DNA of 64,000 nt. It comes from Casuarina equisetifolia (lineage: Eukaryota; Streptophyta; Magnoliopsida; Fagales; Casuarinaceae). Position numbers and translations under genes: made by a program. A model generated the notes under the pieces. The model was not told the DNA's origin, did not search any database, and worked only from the letters and a program-made list of their open reading frames with translations. Location of the stretch: contig CM052359.1 in assembly GCA_028551475.1 (NCBI GenBank), positions 20,585,583-20,649,582 of the forward strand, read 5' to 3'. This document shows positions 48,901 through 61,671 of the stretch, piece after piece (positions within the stretch are counted from its first letter, which is position 1; every line of letters begins with the position of its first letter).

Positions 48901-49845
48901 GAAGTTGAATGAAACCATGTGTTTTATAAAAAAAAAAAAAAAGGCAACGACCTACACGTTTGACTGACACTTGAATTCTAATGCTACAAGTATATATAAT
49001 TTATGAGTAGATTCAAGCATACGCAAGTTGATGCACAAATCATAATAATATTCGCAGGATATGCACATCGGTATTCTAAATAATAAAACGAACTCTCCCA
49101 AACTATGGTCTTTTAAATAATGAAAGTAAAATTGGAGTAAAAGTAAAGCCTTAAACAATTCGAATGGGTGGAAAGCTCATTGTCATGGCCCAGTCATTTC
49201 TTCCGTGGTAGTGAGCTTCCATGATATTTCCCATTAATTAAAGTAAGTAGTAGAAAAAGGGTAGGAAAAAAAGAAAAAGAAAAAGACGAGTTGATAGAAG
49301 AGTGAAAAAAAAAAAGAATACGACCTTAGGTGACGGCAAAGGGATAATACCACATATGACAAGTGACCCATGCTGTCAACAATGTTGTCTACTTTTTCAG
49401 AGTTCCGTTTGCTATTGGCAAACCTTTTCCTGAGTGCCACGATTAAATCCGTGCTTTTACACCAGCTTAATTTGCTTTCATATCTTAAATTAAAGAACAT
49501 TGGAAGAGATGTGGAGTGAAATATTCCTTTGCATAATCCCTTCGGTAGATGGTTTGCTTGAAGGGAAAGTGTAGCAAATGGAAATGCTAGTGAGCATATT
49601 ATTTTAGGAATTCGGATAAATCAACTTGGTCTTGCAGGTGACCTTTTCATTCTTTTCATCCATTCAGGGCATAAAGGAAGATCTCTGTGTACCCCCATTA
49701 AATGTTTTCTTAATGACTAATGAAATTACAACTAGGAAAAACTGTAGGTTCAAATGTTAAAAGTGGTTCTACAGGATCGAGACGCACGATTTCATGCAAG
49801 TTTCAAAATCTGATGTGCAAGTTCTACTGTGAGTGATATCCTAGA
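45961..49845. other. Intergenic, no gene seen
   Basis: AT-rich sequence with poly(T) near 46816 and poly(A) near 48930. Short open frames have no recognisable product. Confidence 0.4.
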
Positions 49846-49900
49846 GGAGAGGAGAGGAGTGGAGTGGAGTGGAGTGGAGTGGAGTGGAGTGGAGTGGAGT
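49846..49900 (+). repeat. Pentanucleotide microsatellite (GGAGA)2(GGAGT)9
   Basis: Eleven uninterrupted 5-bp units: two GGAGA followed by nine perfect GGAGT. A length-variable marker is likely. Confidence 0.95.
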
Positions 49901-50069
49901 ATAAAAGTTCCTATTTAAGACAAAAGAGGAGAGGTTACTTTGTTCATCTCCTTCCTTTTTGTTATCGGTCGTGGTTTTGATGGTGGGATAAAGGCGAGAG
50001 GATGTTACGAATAAAACAAAACTTTATGCAAATTGAAAGGAGATAGGAAAAGAGGATATCCGGATTAGG

Positions 50070-50600
50070 GAGGATTGGTGTACATTTGCCCAGGCAAAAA
50101 AATTGAAAAAGGATCGACCTTTATTTATGAGGGCGGGCACCAAAAGAAGACGGTGGCGCCCACACGTGTCATCTCACCTCTCCACTTGATAACAGCTGCC
50201 GGGCCCCGGTGGCGCAAGGAGAGTGACACACTGACAGTTCCGTCCAACCGAAAGTTCCCGTTATACCGTTGGGGCAGTAGTTATTTTCGTTGCTCGTCGT
50301 CAAGCTGCCGGAGCGATGATGAAGATTCTGCCACGAAAAAAGGGCAAAAATAATAATAATAATAATAATAAATAAAAAAGGAAGAAAATGATATAAAGAA
50401 AGAACCTCCTTTCATTTTCAGCTTCGAGTGTTCCGACTGTTCCAAGGAGCATGACTTCAGCTTTTCCGTTTTGTTGAACTCGTTCACCACGTCTCTCAAG
50501 CCTTCGTTTTCATGTTACCGACAGCGAGGCGGACGGGGTTGTAGACTTTGACCGTCAGACCTCGCGGTTTGACCCTGCTTTTCTTTCCTTAAAAAGACAC
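50070..50600 (+). promoter_or_regulatory. GC-richer promoter-like island without a recognised gene
   Basis: Stands out from AT-rich flanks. It contains a palindromic ACACGTGT G-box (50162-50169) and two W-box cores TTGACC (50548-50553 and 50569-50574), the binding sites of bZIP/bHLH and WRKY factors. An (AAT)n microsatellite is at about 50347-50372. No gene was found on either side, so this may be a relic promoter, a distal element or the start of a non-coding transcript. Confidence 0.3.
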
Positions 50601-53600
50601 ACTAATCCCTTGCTGTCGAGAATGGAAAAGATTGGAACTCATAATCTATGCGATCATGTCGTGTTTGATATTTTATACCCGCTTTTCCTGTATCTAGAAT
50701 TTCAATGCAGCAATAACAAAATGGCCAAGCGATTGCTTCCGTTTTCTTTGCTTAATAAAATACTTAATTACTTGCTTCCACACTTTGCCTTCTCATGGTT
50801 TTGAAACAAATTTAAGAACTCAACACAATTCTATAACTTGGGACTTTCCTTTTGTGAGGCATCGTCCCCAACTATTTTGCAACGCATGGTTCATTGGACA
50901 TATATTTTATGTTTCATTTATCTAACTTCAGTTTTTTTTTTAGGAATCTAATTTGAAAAATTCTATCCATAGTTCTATACAATATTTTAAAAGCTTGAAA
51001 GATCTTAATCTAATCCTGTGTAATCTAATAAAATGTGAACTAGTATATCATCAAATTTTACAAGCAAAGACTCTGATTAGTTACAATTGGACTCGCAATC
51101 TTTTGCTATCTAATTTAATTGTTTCCATAATATTGCAACATATTCCTTTTTGTATTTTTTTTAAGTGAAATTTCTTTATTGTGTTTCATATAGAGAAAAT
51201 AGAGAAGCTCTAGGCTAGGGTTTTTTTTATTATTATTAAACGTGCGCAAGATATATAACACATCATGTTATTTATTCAAATTAAGTTGGTTTGAAGAATA
51301 TAATATATATGAAATAAAAATTATGTAAAGATATGTTTTGTGTATCCTTCAATTCTAAAATTCAAGGACTCCTAGAAATCCCTATTAAACGTGCGCAAGT
51401 TTGGAGTTTGAAGAAACTTCCAAACTTTTTATCAAAATTGAATTAGTTCTCAAACTAAAGCATTTACAATAAAATAAATAGTGATCTTTCTTAGCAGATA
51501 GATTCCTACATAATATGTATAAAATGATTCTATTATCATGTAGGAAAAAATGTATCAATTATATCTTTTTTCTTCGTAAACTTCAATTCTAAAAAAATCT
51601 TCTAACTCTATAAAATTTAGACCCATTGAACTGATATTTAAAATTCACTGAGCCACAACATAATTTTATAAAACTTTTATAATTCTCTTTTTGAAAGGTT
51701 TCCCTCATCCCAATTCACTAATTTCCAAATGTGCTAAAATACATAATTTTTTCTTTCGGAAATAAATAGTTTTTCTATGAGTAACTCTTGTAAATTTCAT
51801 AAGGACCAACCTAACTAACAAAAATTAAAATCTTAAAAGACAGTTTCTATTATGCATAACAATACCTAATTATTTTCCTAGGGTTTCTTAGGAGTATTTA
51901 GTTGTATGGAGTTGAAAACTTTGCGTAAGTTGAATTCTGACCATTTAAAATATTGGTTCAATCAAGTTAGGTTTGAAGAACTAGATGGTCTATTTTACTA
52001 ATTTTTTAAATCATTATTTCTTCCAAAAATTTAAATTTTTAAAACATTCAATTTTAGTTATCTAATTGAAATCACAACAGCATAGTGCTCAATTATTTTG
52101 CCTAATATGGTTCATTGATCCATAGTTGCGTGCTATTGTGTAAATTTATGAATTTTTAATTTCGTAAACTTCGTATGCAAGAGTAGCATAACTTCACCAC
52201 GCAATTTCATTTTCCAACATTATTGATACTTTCAATTTAAATTTGTTCCATCAAGTAGTCCATTAAGTATTTTATCATATGCCTTACAGCATAAAGTAAA
52301 TGGTAACATAAATAGGAAATCATATGCCTTACAGGATAAAGGAAGCAGAGGTCTAGGAAAATGAGGGTGCAGAAAAGAATGAAATAACATTAAAGGACAT
52401 ATTTAGGCTTTGTCAAAACATGAAAGATTTTCTAGGAAGTACTTTGTATTTTAGATATGCATATGGAGAACCTATATTTTGGCTTGCAACTTTATTTTGA
52501 CAACGTTAAATCCATTTGAAAAAAAAAAAAAATCTCTGGTCATGTGTTAACATTACCTTTATTATTACTATTGAGTAAATCTAATGTAACATAAATTTTT
52601 TATTTAGGGAAAAATATTTGTATTCCTTATAAGATAAAAAAGAGTTGCACGGAAGGTTGGTGGAGGCAAAGGCAACATAACAATGCCACAGCATACTAAG
52701 GCCATACTTATTTTAACATAAAGCATAAGTTTTTTTTTAAGATGTTAGATACATTTGGTAAGCTTAATAAATAAATAAATCAATCAAACAATAATTCATA
52801 TTGTCCATACATTCATTTAGGTACAAAAATATTTTCTATTCATTGTTGAAATTGTTCTCTCAAACAAATACAGCATCACAGGATACTTTAGATATCAACT
52901 TCTCTCTCTTTGGTACCAATCATTTTAGTGAAGTCCGGCCAAGCCACATTTGCTAGTACATTTCTGACATTTGAAACCAATATTAATGTACAAATAACTC
53001 TCCTGGTTATAACTCATTTTTAATTTTTCTATAGTTGTATATCTATATAGTCGGAAATCTTGAATGATTTTTTTTTTTAAGACTTTTGAACTTTTGATTG
53101 AAAATGATTTTGAATTTTCAATGCAACAGGATATTGAAAAGTATTTCAATAAGTATTCTATGATGATAATCAAATATCCAATAATAAATAGAACATTAAA
53201 TTATATCCTTTCATCAAGAATAATCTATGCCTTCTTAATCTAAAGTCTTGTTAAATCTTCTTGACTATTGGCAAAAATACTTTGTATACTCTGCAGTATC
53301 TCAAGAAGCTATTGATGGTAATAAAATGAAAATCAAAGCAAAATCTGTTCATGTTCAATTGAAGAAAATTAGGTATCAGTCAGGTAAATGAAAGGCTATA
53401 GTACTAGAGAAAGTGTATGTCTGCGGGCTCATTGGTTTTGTTTGGTACTGCATCTTCACTTATAAGTGAGTACCATTCTCTCTAGCTTCCAGGTATGTCA
53501 ACTCTTTCCACGCCAATACCACCAATAATGAAAGGAATCAATGTACTAGCTAGATTGGATGAAAGTAGTCGAAATTGCGACCTCCCTTTTGGAGGCATAG

Positions 53601-54380
53601 GCCCCAACTATCCTACATAATGATGTCGTCTGACCCCTAAATAGTTTGTAGATATGGCTTTTACTTTTTCACAGGAAGTCATACGCATGCTTTGTTGGCC
53701 ATATCTCATACGATGCTGGTACAAATAGTTCCGTCCATTATTGGTCCTCATGTAAAAGAAGTGCACATAATTTGCTGAAGTACAACAATAGATAAGGTCA
53801 TAATATAAAGAGGGCCTGGTCTGGCATCCTCTTAAATCTTGAATCTTGACATGATAAAAAGTAGAAATGCTTGAGAAAATTTTTGTACCAATACATGATG
53901 TTTGTGTCCAAGTCTGGAAGAACTTGAGAAAGAGGGAAATAAGGAAGAAAAACAATTTGGCGACAAAAAGTATTGCTAAGTTCTAACTTGTTGGTAACGC
54001 ACAACCAAGAACAGCAACAGCTTAACTCAAAATCAGTACAATCTCTACAGAATCTTGACAAGTCTTCTTGACTGTGTATAATAGTTTCCAATTGTTGTGA
54101 AGCTCAAATTGATCGCAAAGTATTCAGTTTGATTGACATTTAGAATGCAGCATTCAGCCAAATCAAGGGTTGGATGAAGAGAAACCCTATTTGGCTTATG
54201 CTTTTGTTTGATAATTGCAAGCGAAACCACCTCCCCAGATATGTTCACTTTAAAATTCTGGTTTCGTTCCGAACTTGCTGCTTGATTGGCTCAATGACAA
54301 AGTCAAAGTGGGCTTCCATGGACATGCTTCGGTTGGCTTATGATGGCTTGGCGCTGCAAAACTATATGCTCATCAGAGTC
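50601..54380. other. AT-rich intergenic DNA
   Basis: Strongly AT-rich, with local repeats such as ATCATATGCCTTACAG twice (about 52275 and 52320) and AAACGTGCGCAAG twice (about 51238 and 51388). Frames on the minus strand at 53.6-54.1 kb are open for up to 115 codons but show no known domain. Confidence 0.35.
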
Positions 54381-54437
54381 AAAGTACCTTGACATGGACA
54401 CATGCTCCAAAGTACTTTGACATGGACATCTACCTCC
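54381..54437 (+). repeat. Tandem duplication, unit 28-29 bp
   Basis: 54381-54408 and 54409-54437 share AAAGTAC-TTGACATGGACA and a trailing CTCC, with a few differences between copies. Confidence 0.75.
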
Positions 54438-57400
54438 AAGCCCCAAGTTCATCCCTCCTTTTTCTTCCCCACCAAATAAAACAAACTATGCTGAGCCAAA
54501 ACAATTATTCACCTCGAACTGCATAGAACCAGTTGAAAACTCAAACACGACCACATGAACTTGGCCTGCTTTTGCGTCCAAAAGAGTTAAAAGAGTACAC
54601 GCTTCACACCAAAACACCAGCCACTAAAAGCATGTTAACGTGTGTTTATTCCGGAATCCGCCGACCATCGGAATTGACTTGTTTCCACGATATGTACTTC
54701 TGATTGGCCCCACGTATCACCGCGGGACTTCGGGAATCCTGCCAAGTGTACTGGTTTAGTGCCAATTGTGCAAAAAGTTGATGCTCATGCAAGTGCGGTG
54801 TCGGGGATTTCGTCCAACACTGGGCGTGCCTACTGCCCCTACAGCGCTCCCTAGCCCACGCGCTTTGTGGTACACCTTGAAAATTTTTCTTTGTTACGCT
54901 TCTACAATGGTCGGGGCTGCCTGCTGAGTCACTGCGTGAGTCTTTCCAAAAGCTACAAAAATTCACCAGTAAATTATAAAGGTGGCTCTCGATTAAAGCA
55001 CTGAAGGACTCAATAATACTGTCAACTCTTTTATATATATATATATATATAGATTGAATATACAAACAAAATATCAGTTTTTGTTCATATTCAAGTGGAG
55101 TTAAAAGCACGAGGTTAATATCTGGCCTTTCATTGACCTCGTAAACGTATAAAAAGTTTGCAGTCTTTGTATTTTTTCAAGCCTTTGAAGATGGAACAAG
55201 AAGAAAATATAAAAAAAAAAATATAAAAAAAATTATACAACTGCTTCTATGATTGGCGGAACTCTATTGACCTGGCAGGTTTTTACTGTTGATGGCGTGA
55301 CTTAGGAGACAACTAGAAGGAGCAGTGTCAAATCGAGAAGCAATCATGTTCACCAATATTAAAGAAGAGTTTATGATTAAGTCGTAGATTCACGCGTATA
55401 ACACGAGATTGCTTTTGGATTAAGAATTCACATCTCGTCCCTTTCCTCATACTTTTTCTTGAGTTGAACTAAAAAAAGCGACCAGCTTTGGAGCATTTCC
55501 AACTCCAAAGTCCAATGCCTTCTGTTTTGCTTCGGAAAGCATTGCAGGAAAAGATCCCCAAAGTCACTAAAATGCGGTGTGAAACGAATATAAAACTGGG
55601 AAGATCCTTCCCAAGTAAAAGAGTTAAGAAGATCAATGGCCGGGCATGTGAAATATGGTGAACGTGACCACCAAATAATATCAGAATCTCTTTCTTTTCC
55701 GATTGTGGCATGTAAACGGGGGACATAAGATAAGATATGGGATTCAAATCTCGGGGCGGCCTGCTTTATTTGGTGTTTGAACCGTTTGCTCTCTTTCTTT
55801 GAGAATCTTTCTGATTCAAATTCTTGGCATGCAAGTAACCTGGTGCGAGGTAAATGTGTACATTCCTTGTTAGACAAAGCTGCATTATTTCGCCTAATCC
55901 TCACCCACCCAAATTAAAGAAATGGTATAGATCTAGAAACTGAATATAATACCTTGAAAAAGGACTCCATGACTGCAGCCTCTCTTTGTAGTTTCCGGGC
56001 TAGACGCAGAGAAGGGAACCAATGGTTGGAAGACAAAATGTCTTCTGTCTCTCTCTCTCTATCTCTGTGCTCTTTTTGTTGTTTTTAAATGACAAAGAAC
56101 AGGCAAAACCAAACTAAAATTGACAAAAAGTGTTTTCGAGATTTTGTCCATGTAACAAGACTACTACTCTTTTCGAATAACGTTATTTTCGAGCAAATTA
56201 ATGATAAAAGCTTGAGCAGCAAGCAATGTGGCTGCTTAGCAGCCGCATGAATACCAGCATTTTGGGTTGTACGGAAACTGTTGGCTCCTGGACACGTGTT
56301 TGTAGTCGTTAAATTATTCTCTTAGGAGCTAAAGAAGATGCAAGACAGGTGGATAACTGAGTAGAAAATGTTGTTGGAAGGTTAACAAGTGTGAGAATCT
56401 CGAGGCCGTACTTTAAGCTGTTAAGTTTCCCTTGTTATAAATTTTTTAGTTTCGAGTTGGCATTAAGGCAGCATATGCAACTTTAGTAGTGTCCATCCTT
56501 TTCAAATGTTTAATTGAAAAGACATGGTGCGTTTTTGTAGAGGTTTTGAAATTTATTTCTTATTCTTATTCAATTTTTTAATTTAAAAAATTGAAATTAC
56601 TTTTTTTTACAAAAATATAAATTTATATTAATAAATATTAGTGTCTAGAAAGATAAGACACAATAGTATTACAAAGTTATAAAAATTACAAAAAGATAAA
56701 TGTTAAAAGCCTTCAAATATTATTTAAAATAATAATTTCTTCTAATGATTTTATATTTCAAAACAAAAAGACTCCTTTTCATATAATTATATATATTTTG
56801 ACTAATAAAATTAGGATATTAACTGTTTTATTTTGAAGTTATTTTTATTATATATTACTCATATATAGTAAATGTAAACTTAAAAAATATCTTAAGAAAT
56901 TTTATACTAAAATCCCTTCCTTTAGAATTATTTTTCCGAGTAAAATTTTATTTGTTCATCAAATATACTTGCTTAATTTTCTCAAAGTAATAAGTTATCT
57001 TCTTCTTCTTCTTCTTCTTTTTTATAGTTATCTTCATTTTTTAAAAACAAAAAGTCAACTTTATCCTCATAAAGGTAAATATAAATGCTTATTTTCCAAT
57101 AATTTGCTTTAGTTATATTTCTTTTTTTTTTTAAAAAAATCATATACGATCATTTATTTTGTTTGAAAGTTAGTTGCAATTTTTTTTTATTTTTCTGTTT
57201 ATTTTAAGAATTAAAAGATTCTTAGAAATTTGAGAAACATCTTTAAAGTTTTGAAGAGTATTGGAATAGTTAACTGTTAACATTATTATTTCTAAAACAT
57301 ACTTTATAATTCTCTTTTTATTCTTTTGATAAGATTTTTATATGTAGTGAGTATAATTTTGTTATTAACAATAGGCAGTCAATTTGAATGAACATGCTAG

Positions 57401-58503
57401 TGTTATAGATTAGTAAATGGATTAAGTGACAAAATATTTAGGTTCCTCTATGATGGTGAATATTAGAAATTTTCATTAGTGGTCCACTGGGGTGGTGAGA
57501 TTAGAATTATCCACGGGTGGTACTGGGTATTGGAATCTCAATGATATGTTCTAAGTTGTCATTTTCATCTTTCAGTAGCGACAACTTGAAGACGTTATCC
57601 ACCTTAAAACTATAAAATTTCCTTATAAACATCACTTGATGATATAAATAAACGTGCTAGTCTAGTTAGTTTAGCCCTCGGAGTACCTAGTTATACATAG
57701 CAACAAAGGCACTCGAGATTCCATGGACTCATATCAAGTAAAATAAAGAGATTGTATGAGGTGGATGGATCGTCAAAGATCTTGAGTTAGGATCTCAAAG
57801 GTATACTTTAAGCTATGTTGTTTTTCGTTTTTTGTGTAAAAAAACCTAACATTATCCAATTATACCAAACCAAATACGATTTGGATGGTGTTTGAGATTT
57901 TTTATAATCAACGTAAAAGATTCAATTAAAGATAAAATATTTGAAATTTGATTGATTAACTTATAGGTTTTCTAAGTAAGACATCATTAATTGTTGCAAG
58001 TATCTAGTTCTAGGAAAATCATGGAGCAAAAGCATAAAGCTTTTCCTCTCTCAAAACATGAAGTACAAATGGTTGGTTGACCAAAAAGAAGTAACTCCGC
58101 CGTGAAAACCAGTGGACCATGAGAGGAAGACAAAGGTCAAAAGTCAAAAGAAAGCGAGAGGAAGATGCATGCGCTGAAATTGAAAATGCATTAGGAAATT
58201 GAGGAGACAAGTGGGAAGCGCATCTGGTTTTATGAAGTGCAGAACCAGTTAGGAAGAAGCTGCTTGTTTTGGTCCCGATTACAGGGGGCGAAGAAGGTGT
58301 TTTTTTGCAGGATATGGGGACGGACGGAGTTTACTAAAATTGGCAACCTTACAAAAGAAACCTGGTATTGAAGGGACCAGCTACGACCCAATGCCCCAAA
58401 TTAGAAACCCATTTGAGGAAAATACCGCGACCAGCCGAGGCCCCCGAATCTCAACGGTGACGGGAAGCCCAAGCGTTAAGGCAAGTGACCCAACAAGGGT
58501 CAG
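54438..58503. other. Intergenic, no gene seen
   Basis: Contains a (TA)n run near 55031-55050, a perfect palindrome CAATTTTTTAATTTAAAAAATTG near 56570-56593 and a (TTC)n run near 57000-57022. 56.5-57.4 kb is extremely AT-rich. Open frames near 54.65-55.9 kb on the minus strand have no recognisable product. Confidence 0.4.
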
Positions 58504-58870
58504 CCACGTGGGGGGCGAGACTGTTTAGGTGGCCGGTGAGGAGACGTTGGAGGGGGCGGGGTGGCTGAGCCTGTTACTGTGACGGCGAAAACGGCGAAAA
58601 CGGCGGGTTATTTTGCAAATTTGTGCGATACAACGATGTGGGTGGGACCCTCGTTGGGAGGGTGGGCCCCTGGCGGGGAGGAGTATCGGGAAGAGCAGCT
58701 AGTGGGGGTCCCAATAAGCGAGGGCTTTTTTTGATTTCGTCCGTTTGTGTCCCGGGTGCAGCTATAAAACCGACCGTTCAGGCAATGTCTCCTTCGCAAC
58801 CCATCCACAGCTCCTCTCTCTCCCTCTCTCTCCCTGTCTCTCCCCCTTTCTCTCTCTGCTCTGCATTCTC
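58504..58870 (+). promoter_or_regulatory. Promoter of the TPP gene: G-box, TATA box, CT-rich leader
   Basis: CCACGTGG (58504-58511) is a perfect G-box. CTATAAAA (58762-58769) is the likely TATA box. A CT-rich stretch at about 58810-58870 follows and is typical of plant 5' leaders. A 5' UTR intron is likely at 59048-59191 (GGAG/GTATTT to TTTTGCAG). Confidence 0.6.
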
Positions 58871-59216
58871 TCTGCGCTCAACTAATCCTGCTGACCTGTT
58901 TGGTTGGCCTTCCATCTTAACTTCTTCTGGCTCTCTTCGTAGACCCTTCTTGAAGATACGAGTCCTCACTTTCGTACAAAAACAACACCCTGTCTTCTCT
59001 GTTTCACTCTTCAACTTCCTTTAACTCCCTATCACACATACTTGGAGGTATTTTGCTTCAACACCTTAATTTTTCTGAATGAGTTTCTTCTGATTTTGGA
59101 TTGGAAATTTTGGTTTGACCCAGAAAAAGAGATTAAAAGAACTAGAGATATTTAAAACTCTGTGGAAATTGAGTTACGCTTGTTTTTGCAGTGATTCCAT
59201 TGAAAAAGGACCAAAG

Positions 59217-59513
59217 ATGACGAAACAGAATTTGCTTGTCGAGGATAAGAAGTCTGTGCTCAAGATGGAGACTATGGCCATTTCGAGGTCGCCGATTTCC
59301 ACGAGGCTGCAGAAGCCACCAGCTGCACAAGGCGGCTACATTTCCATTTCAAGGAAAAAGTTTCTAAAGAAACTTGAGATCAACGCGGAAGGAAGAATAA
59401 ACTCTTGGGTTGACTCCATGAAAGCCTCTTCTCCTACCCATATCAACGCCACACCTTCTTTGGCCGATCATGACCAAAGTTCTTGGACTGTGAGTATTAG
59501 ATTGTTATTCTTC

Positions 59514-59545
<32 letters not shown>

Positions 59546-61671
59546 TCCTTCTTTTTTTAACCAAATGAATTGATTGTTCGAAAGGATTTGTTTTTGCAGT
59601 ATTTGGGTTCACAGCAAAGAATCTGATTTTGTTCTGTCGTCGTATTGTTAAAAATAGGTTCACCATCCATCAGCCTTGGACATGTTTGAGCAAATCATTG
59701 ATGCCTCAAAGGGAAAGCAAATAGTAATGTTCTTGGACTATGATGGCACTCTGTCACCAATAGTGGATGACCCGGATCGAGCTTTCATGTCTAAGCCGGT
59801 TGGTTCTTCGCTTCTTGACTCTGTTCATCGTATTTTTTTTTTGCTTATCCAATATTTTAGTTACAAAACTTCGCCTCCTTTCCAAAATTCAGATGCGAAA
59901 AACGGTGAGAAGTCTTGCCAGGTGCTTCCCAACTGCTATTGTGAGCGGGAGGTGCAGAGATAAGGTACATTTCGAGTTGTTTGATCCTATGTCTTAGGCA
60001 TACTCTTTCGATCGTTAGTTTTAGATTATTAAAATTGTCTTTTGAATAATTCTCACTCCTTTCTGGTCCTTTGATATAGGTCTATAGTTTCGTAAGGTTA
60101 GCGGAACTGTACTATGCCGGAAGCCATGGCATGGATATTAAAGGACCAGCGAAAGACCCCAAATACCAGAAAGTGAGTGAGCCGATGATGTTTTCGTGTT
60201 TTGCCGGACATAATTTTGCTACTCTTTGTCCACTCCAACAAAAAGAAAACACTAGTTCATCTAATTTGTAACTATTTTCTTTACGCTCCTCAGGGCAGCC
60301 CTGGTGTTCTGTTTCAGCCTGCCAGTGAATTTCTTCCGATGATCGATGAGGTTTGTTTTCTTTGCAACCTTCACATGACTGTTTGTATTGAATGAACACA
60401 ATACAAGATTCCAAAGAAGTTGGCTGATTTTGAACTCGGATTTTCAGGTATACCAGCAATTGGTGGAGAAAACGAGATCCACTCCGGGAGCTAAAGTAGA
60501 GAACAACAAGTTCTGTGTGTCTGTTCATTTTCGATGTGTAGATGAAAAGGTATTGCGACAAGCACTGTTGCTACTGTTAATGTTTTTTCATGAGTATTTT
60601 GTTTTTTTACTGTTTATACACACACACACACACACATACATTAATGCACAATATTCTATGTATTGATGACAAATATGGGAAAAAAAGGGAGTCTGACAAT
60701 GCATGAAAATGCAGAAATGGAGTGAACTTGCTCAACAAGTTAGATCAGTACTTAAAGAGTACCCAAAACTGCGGCTTACCCAAGGAAGAAAGGTAAACGA
60801 CATAACATGGCATCTAACTGGTTATTCGGATGATCTTGTATTTATAAGTCAATTGTCGGTGCACATATCAGTGAATGATGCCCTACTTTTGTATGCTCCA
60901 GGTGCTGGAAATCCGTCCTACCATCAAATGGGACAAAGGGAAGGCCCTTGAGTTTCTGCTCGAGTCACTAGGTGAGTTTCAACTCAAAACCACTACCTTT
61001 GCTTTGTTTATTTGATAAGACCATTGGACATATTTTAATCATGGTTAAGCACACATTCTTCCTGTTAAGTCATCTTTTGATATCTTGGTTTGGATCTTAA
61101 GATATACGCGATCCAAGGACTTAAAACCACAAAGCTGTTCAAAAGGAAGGACTAGTCCCTACCCAGTTAATTTATTCAAGCAAATTACAGGCTGAGGGAT
61201 CAAAAAGTATTAGAATAACACTTAACATCTTTTCTTTTTACAGGATTTGCTAATTGTACCAATGTTTTTCCCGTTTACATTGGAGATGATCGTACGGATG
61301 AAGATGCGTTCAAGGTATCCTATGTTTTAGATCATATTAAATCCTGTTTTCTTTAAACTATTGTGCTTCAATAATAGACTAATGCCTTAAGGTTTATTGT
61401 TATTAGATACTAAGAGACAGAGGGCAAGGTTTTGGCATTCTTGTCTCCAAGTTTCCAAAGGAAACCAGCGCAGCTTATTCCTTACAAGAACCAGCCCAGG
61501 CAAGTGTCAAATATATGTGCTAAATCTGGTTTCACCGTTTGTTTTTTGCAAAACAACAACTTCTTCTATTTTGCCAGCTTACAATATGACTCACCTTTTT
61601 ATCTATTATTTCTACAGGTTATGGACTTTCTGCGACGTCTGGTCCAGTGGAAAGGACAGTCCGGGGTGTAA
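59217..61671 (+). CDS. TPP: Trehalose-6-phosphate phosphatase
   Basis: HAD-superfamily enzyme that converts trehalose 6-phosphate to trehalose and so helps set the level of this sugar signal. Coding exons are 59217-59489, 59658-59798, 59893-59964, 60080-60172, 60294-60350, 60448-60549, 60715-60792, 60902-60971, 61244-61314, 61407-61499 and 61618-61671 (the 60902 and 61244 exons share a split Gly codon). All phases agree and give 367 residues, normal for plant TPPs. The N-terminal extension has the plant-specific [11 protein letters not shown] and [18 protein letters not shown] motif I is DYDGTLSP with nucleophile D118 and D120; SGR is at 156-158, [10 protein letters not shown] follows, and motif III is [11 protein letters not shown] (309-319). 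The intron after 61499 has a GC donor. The gene appears intact. Confidence 0.96.
59511..59557 (+). repeat. (TTCT)n microsatellite in the first coding intron of TPP
   Basis: Repeated TTTC units, about eight clean copies, close to the donor of the first intron between coding exons. A reverse-orientation run of the same motif, (GAAA)n, lies downstream of the gene at about 62471-62498. Confidence 0.85.

Noticed and set aside
53608..54091. Two overlapping minus-strand frames of 115 and 97 codons
   Set aside because: Neither gives a recognisable domain and they use different frames of the same AT-rich DNA.
54646..55904. Minus-strand frames of 154 and 158 codons
   Set aside because: Contain translated simple repeat (the TA run) or low-quality composition; no homology recognised.
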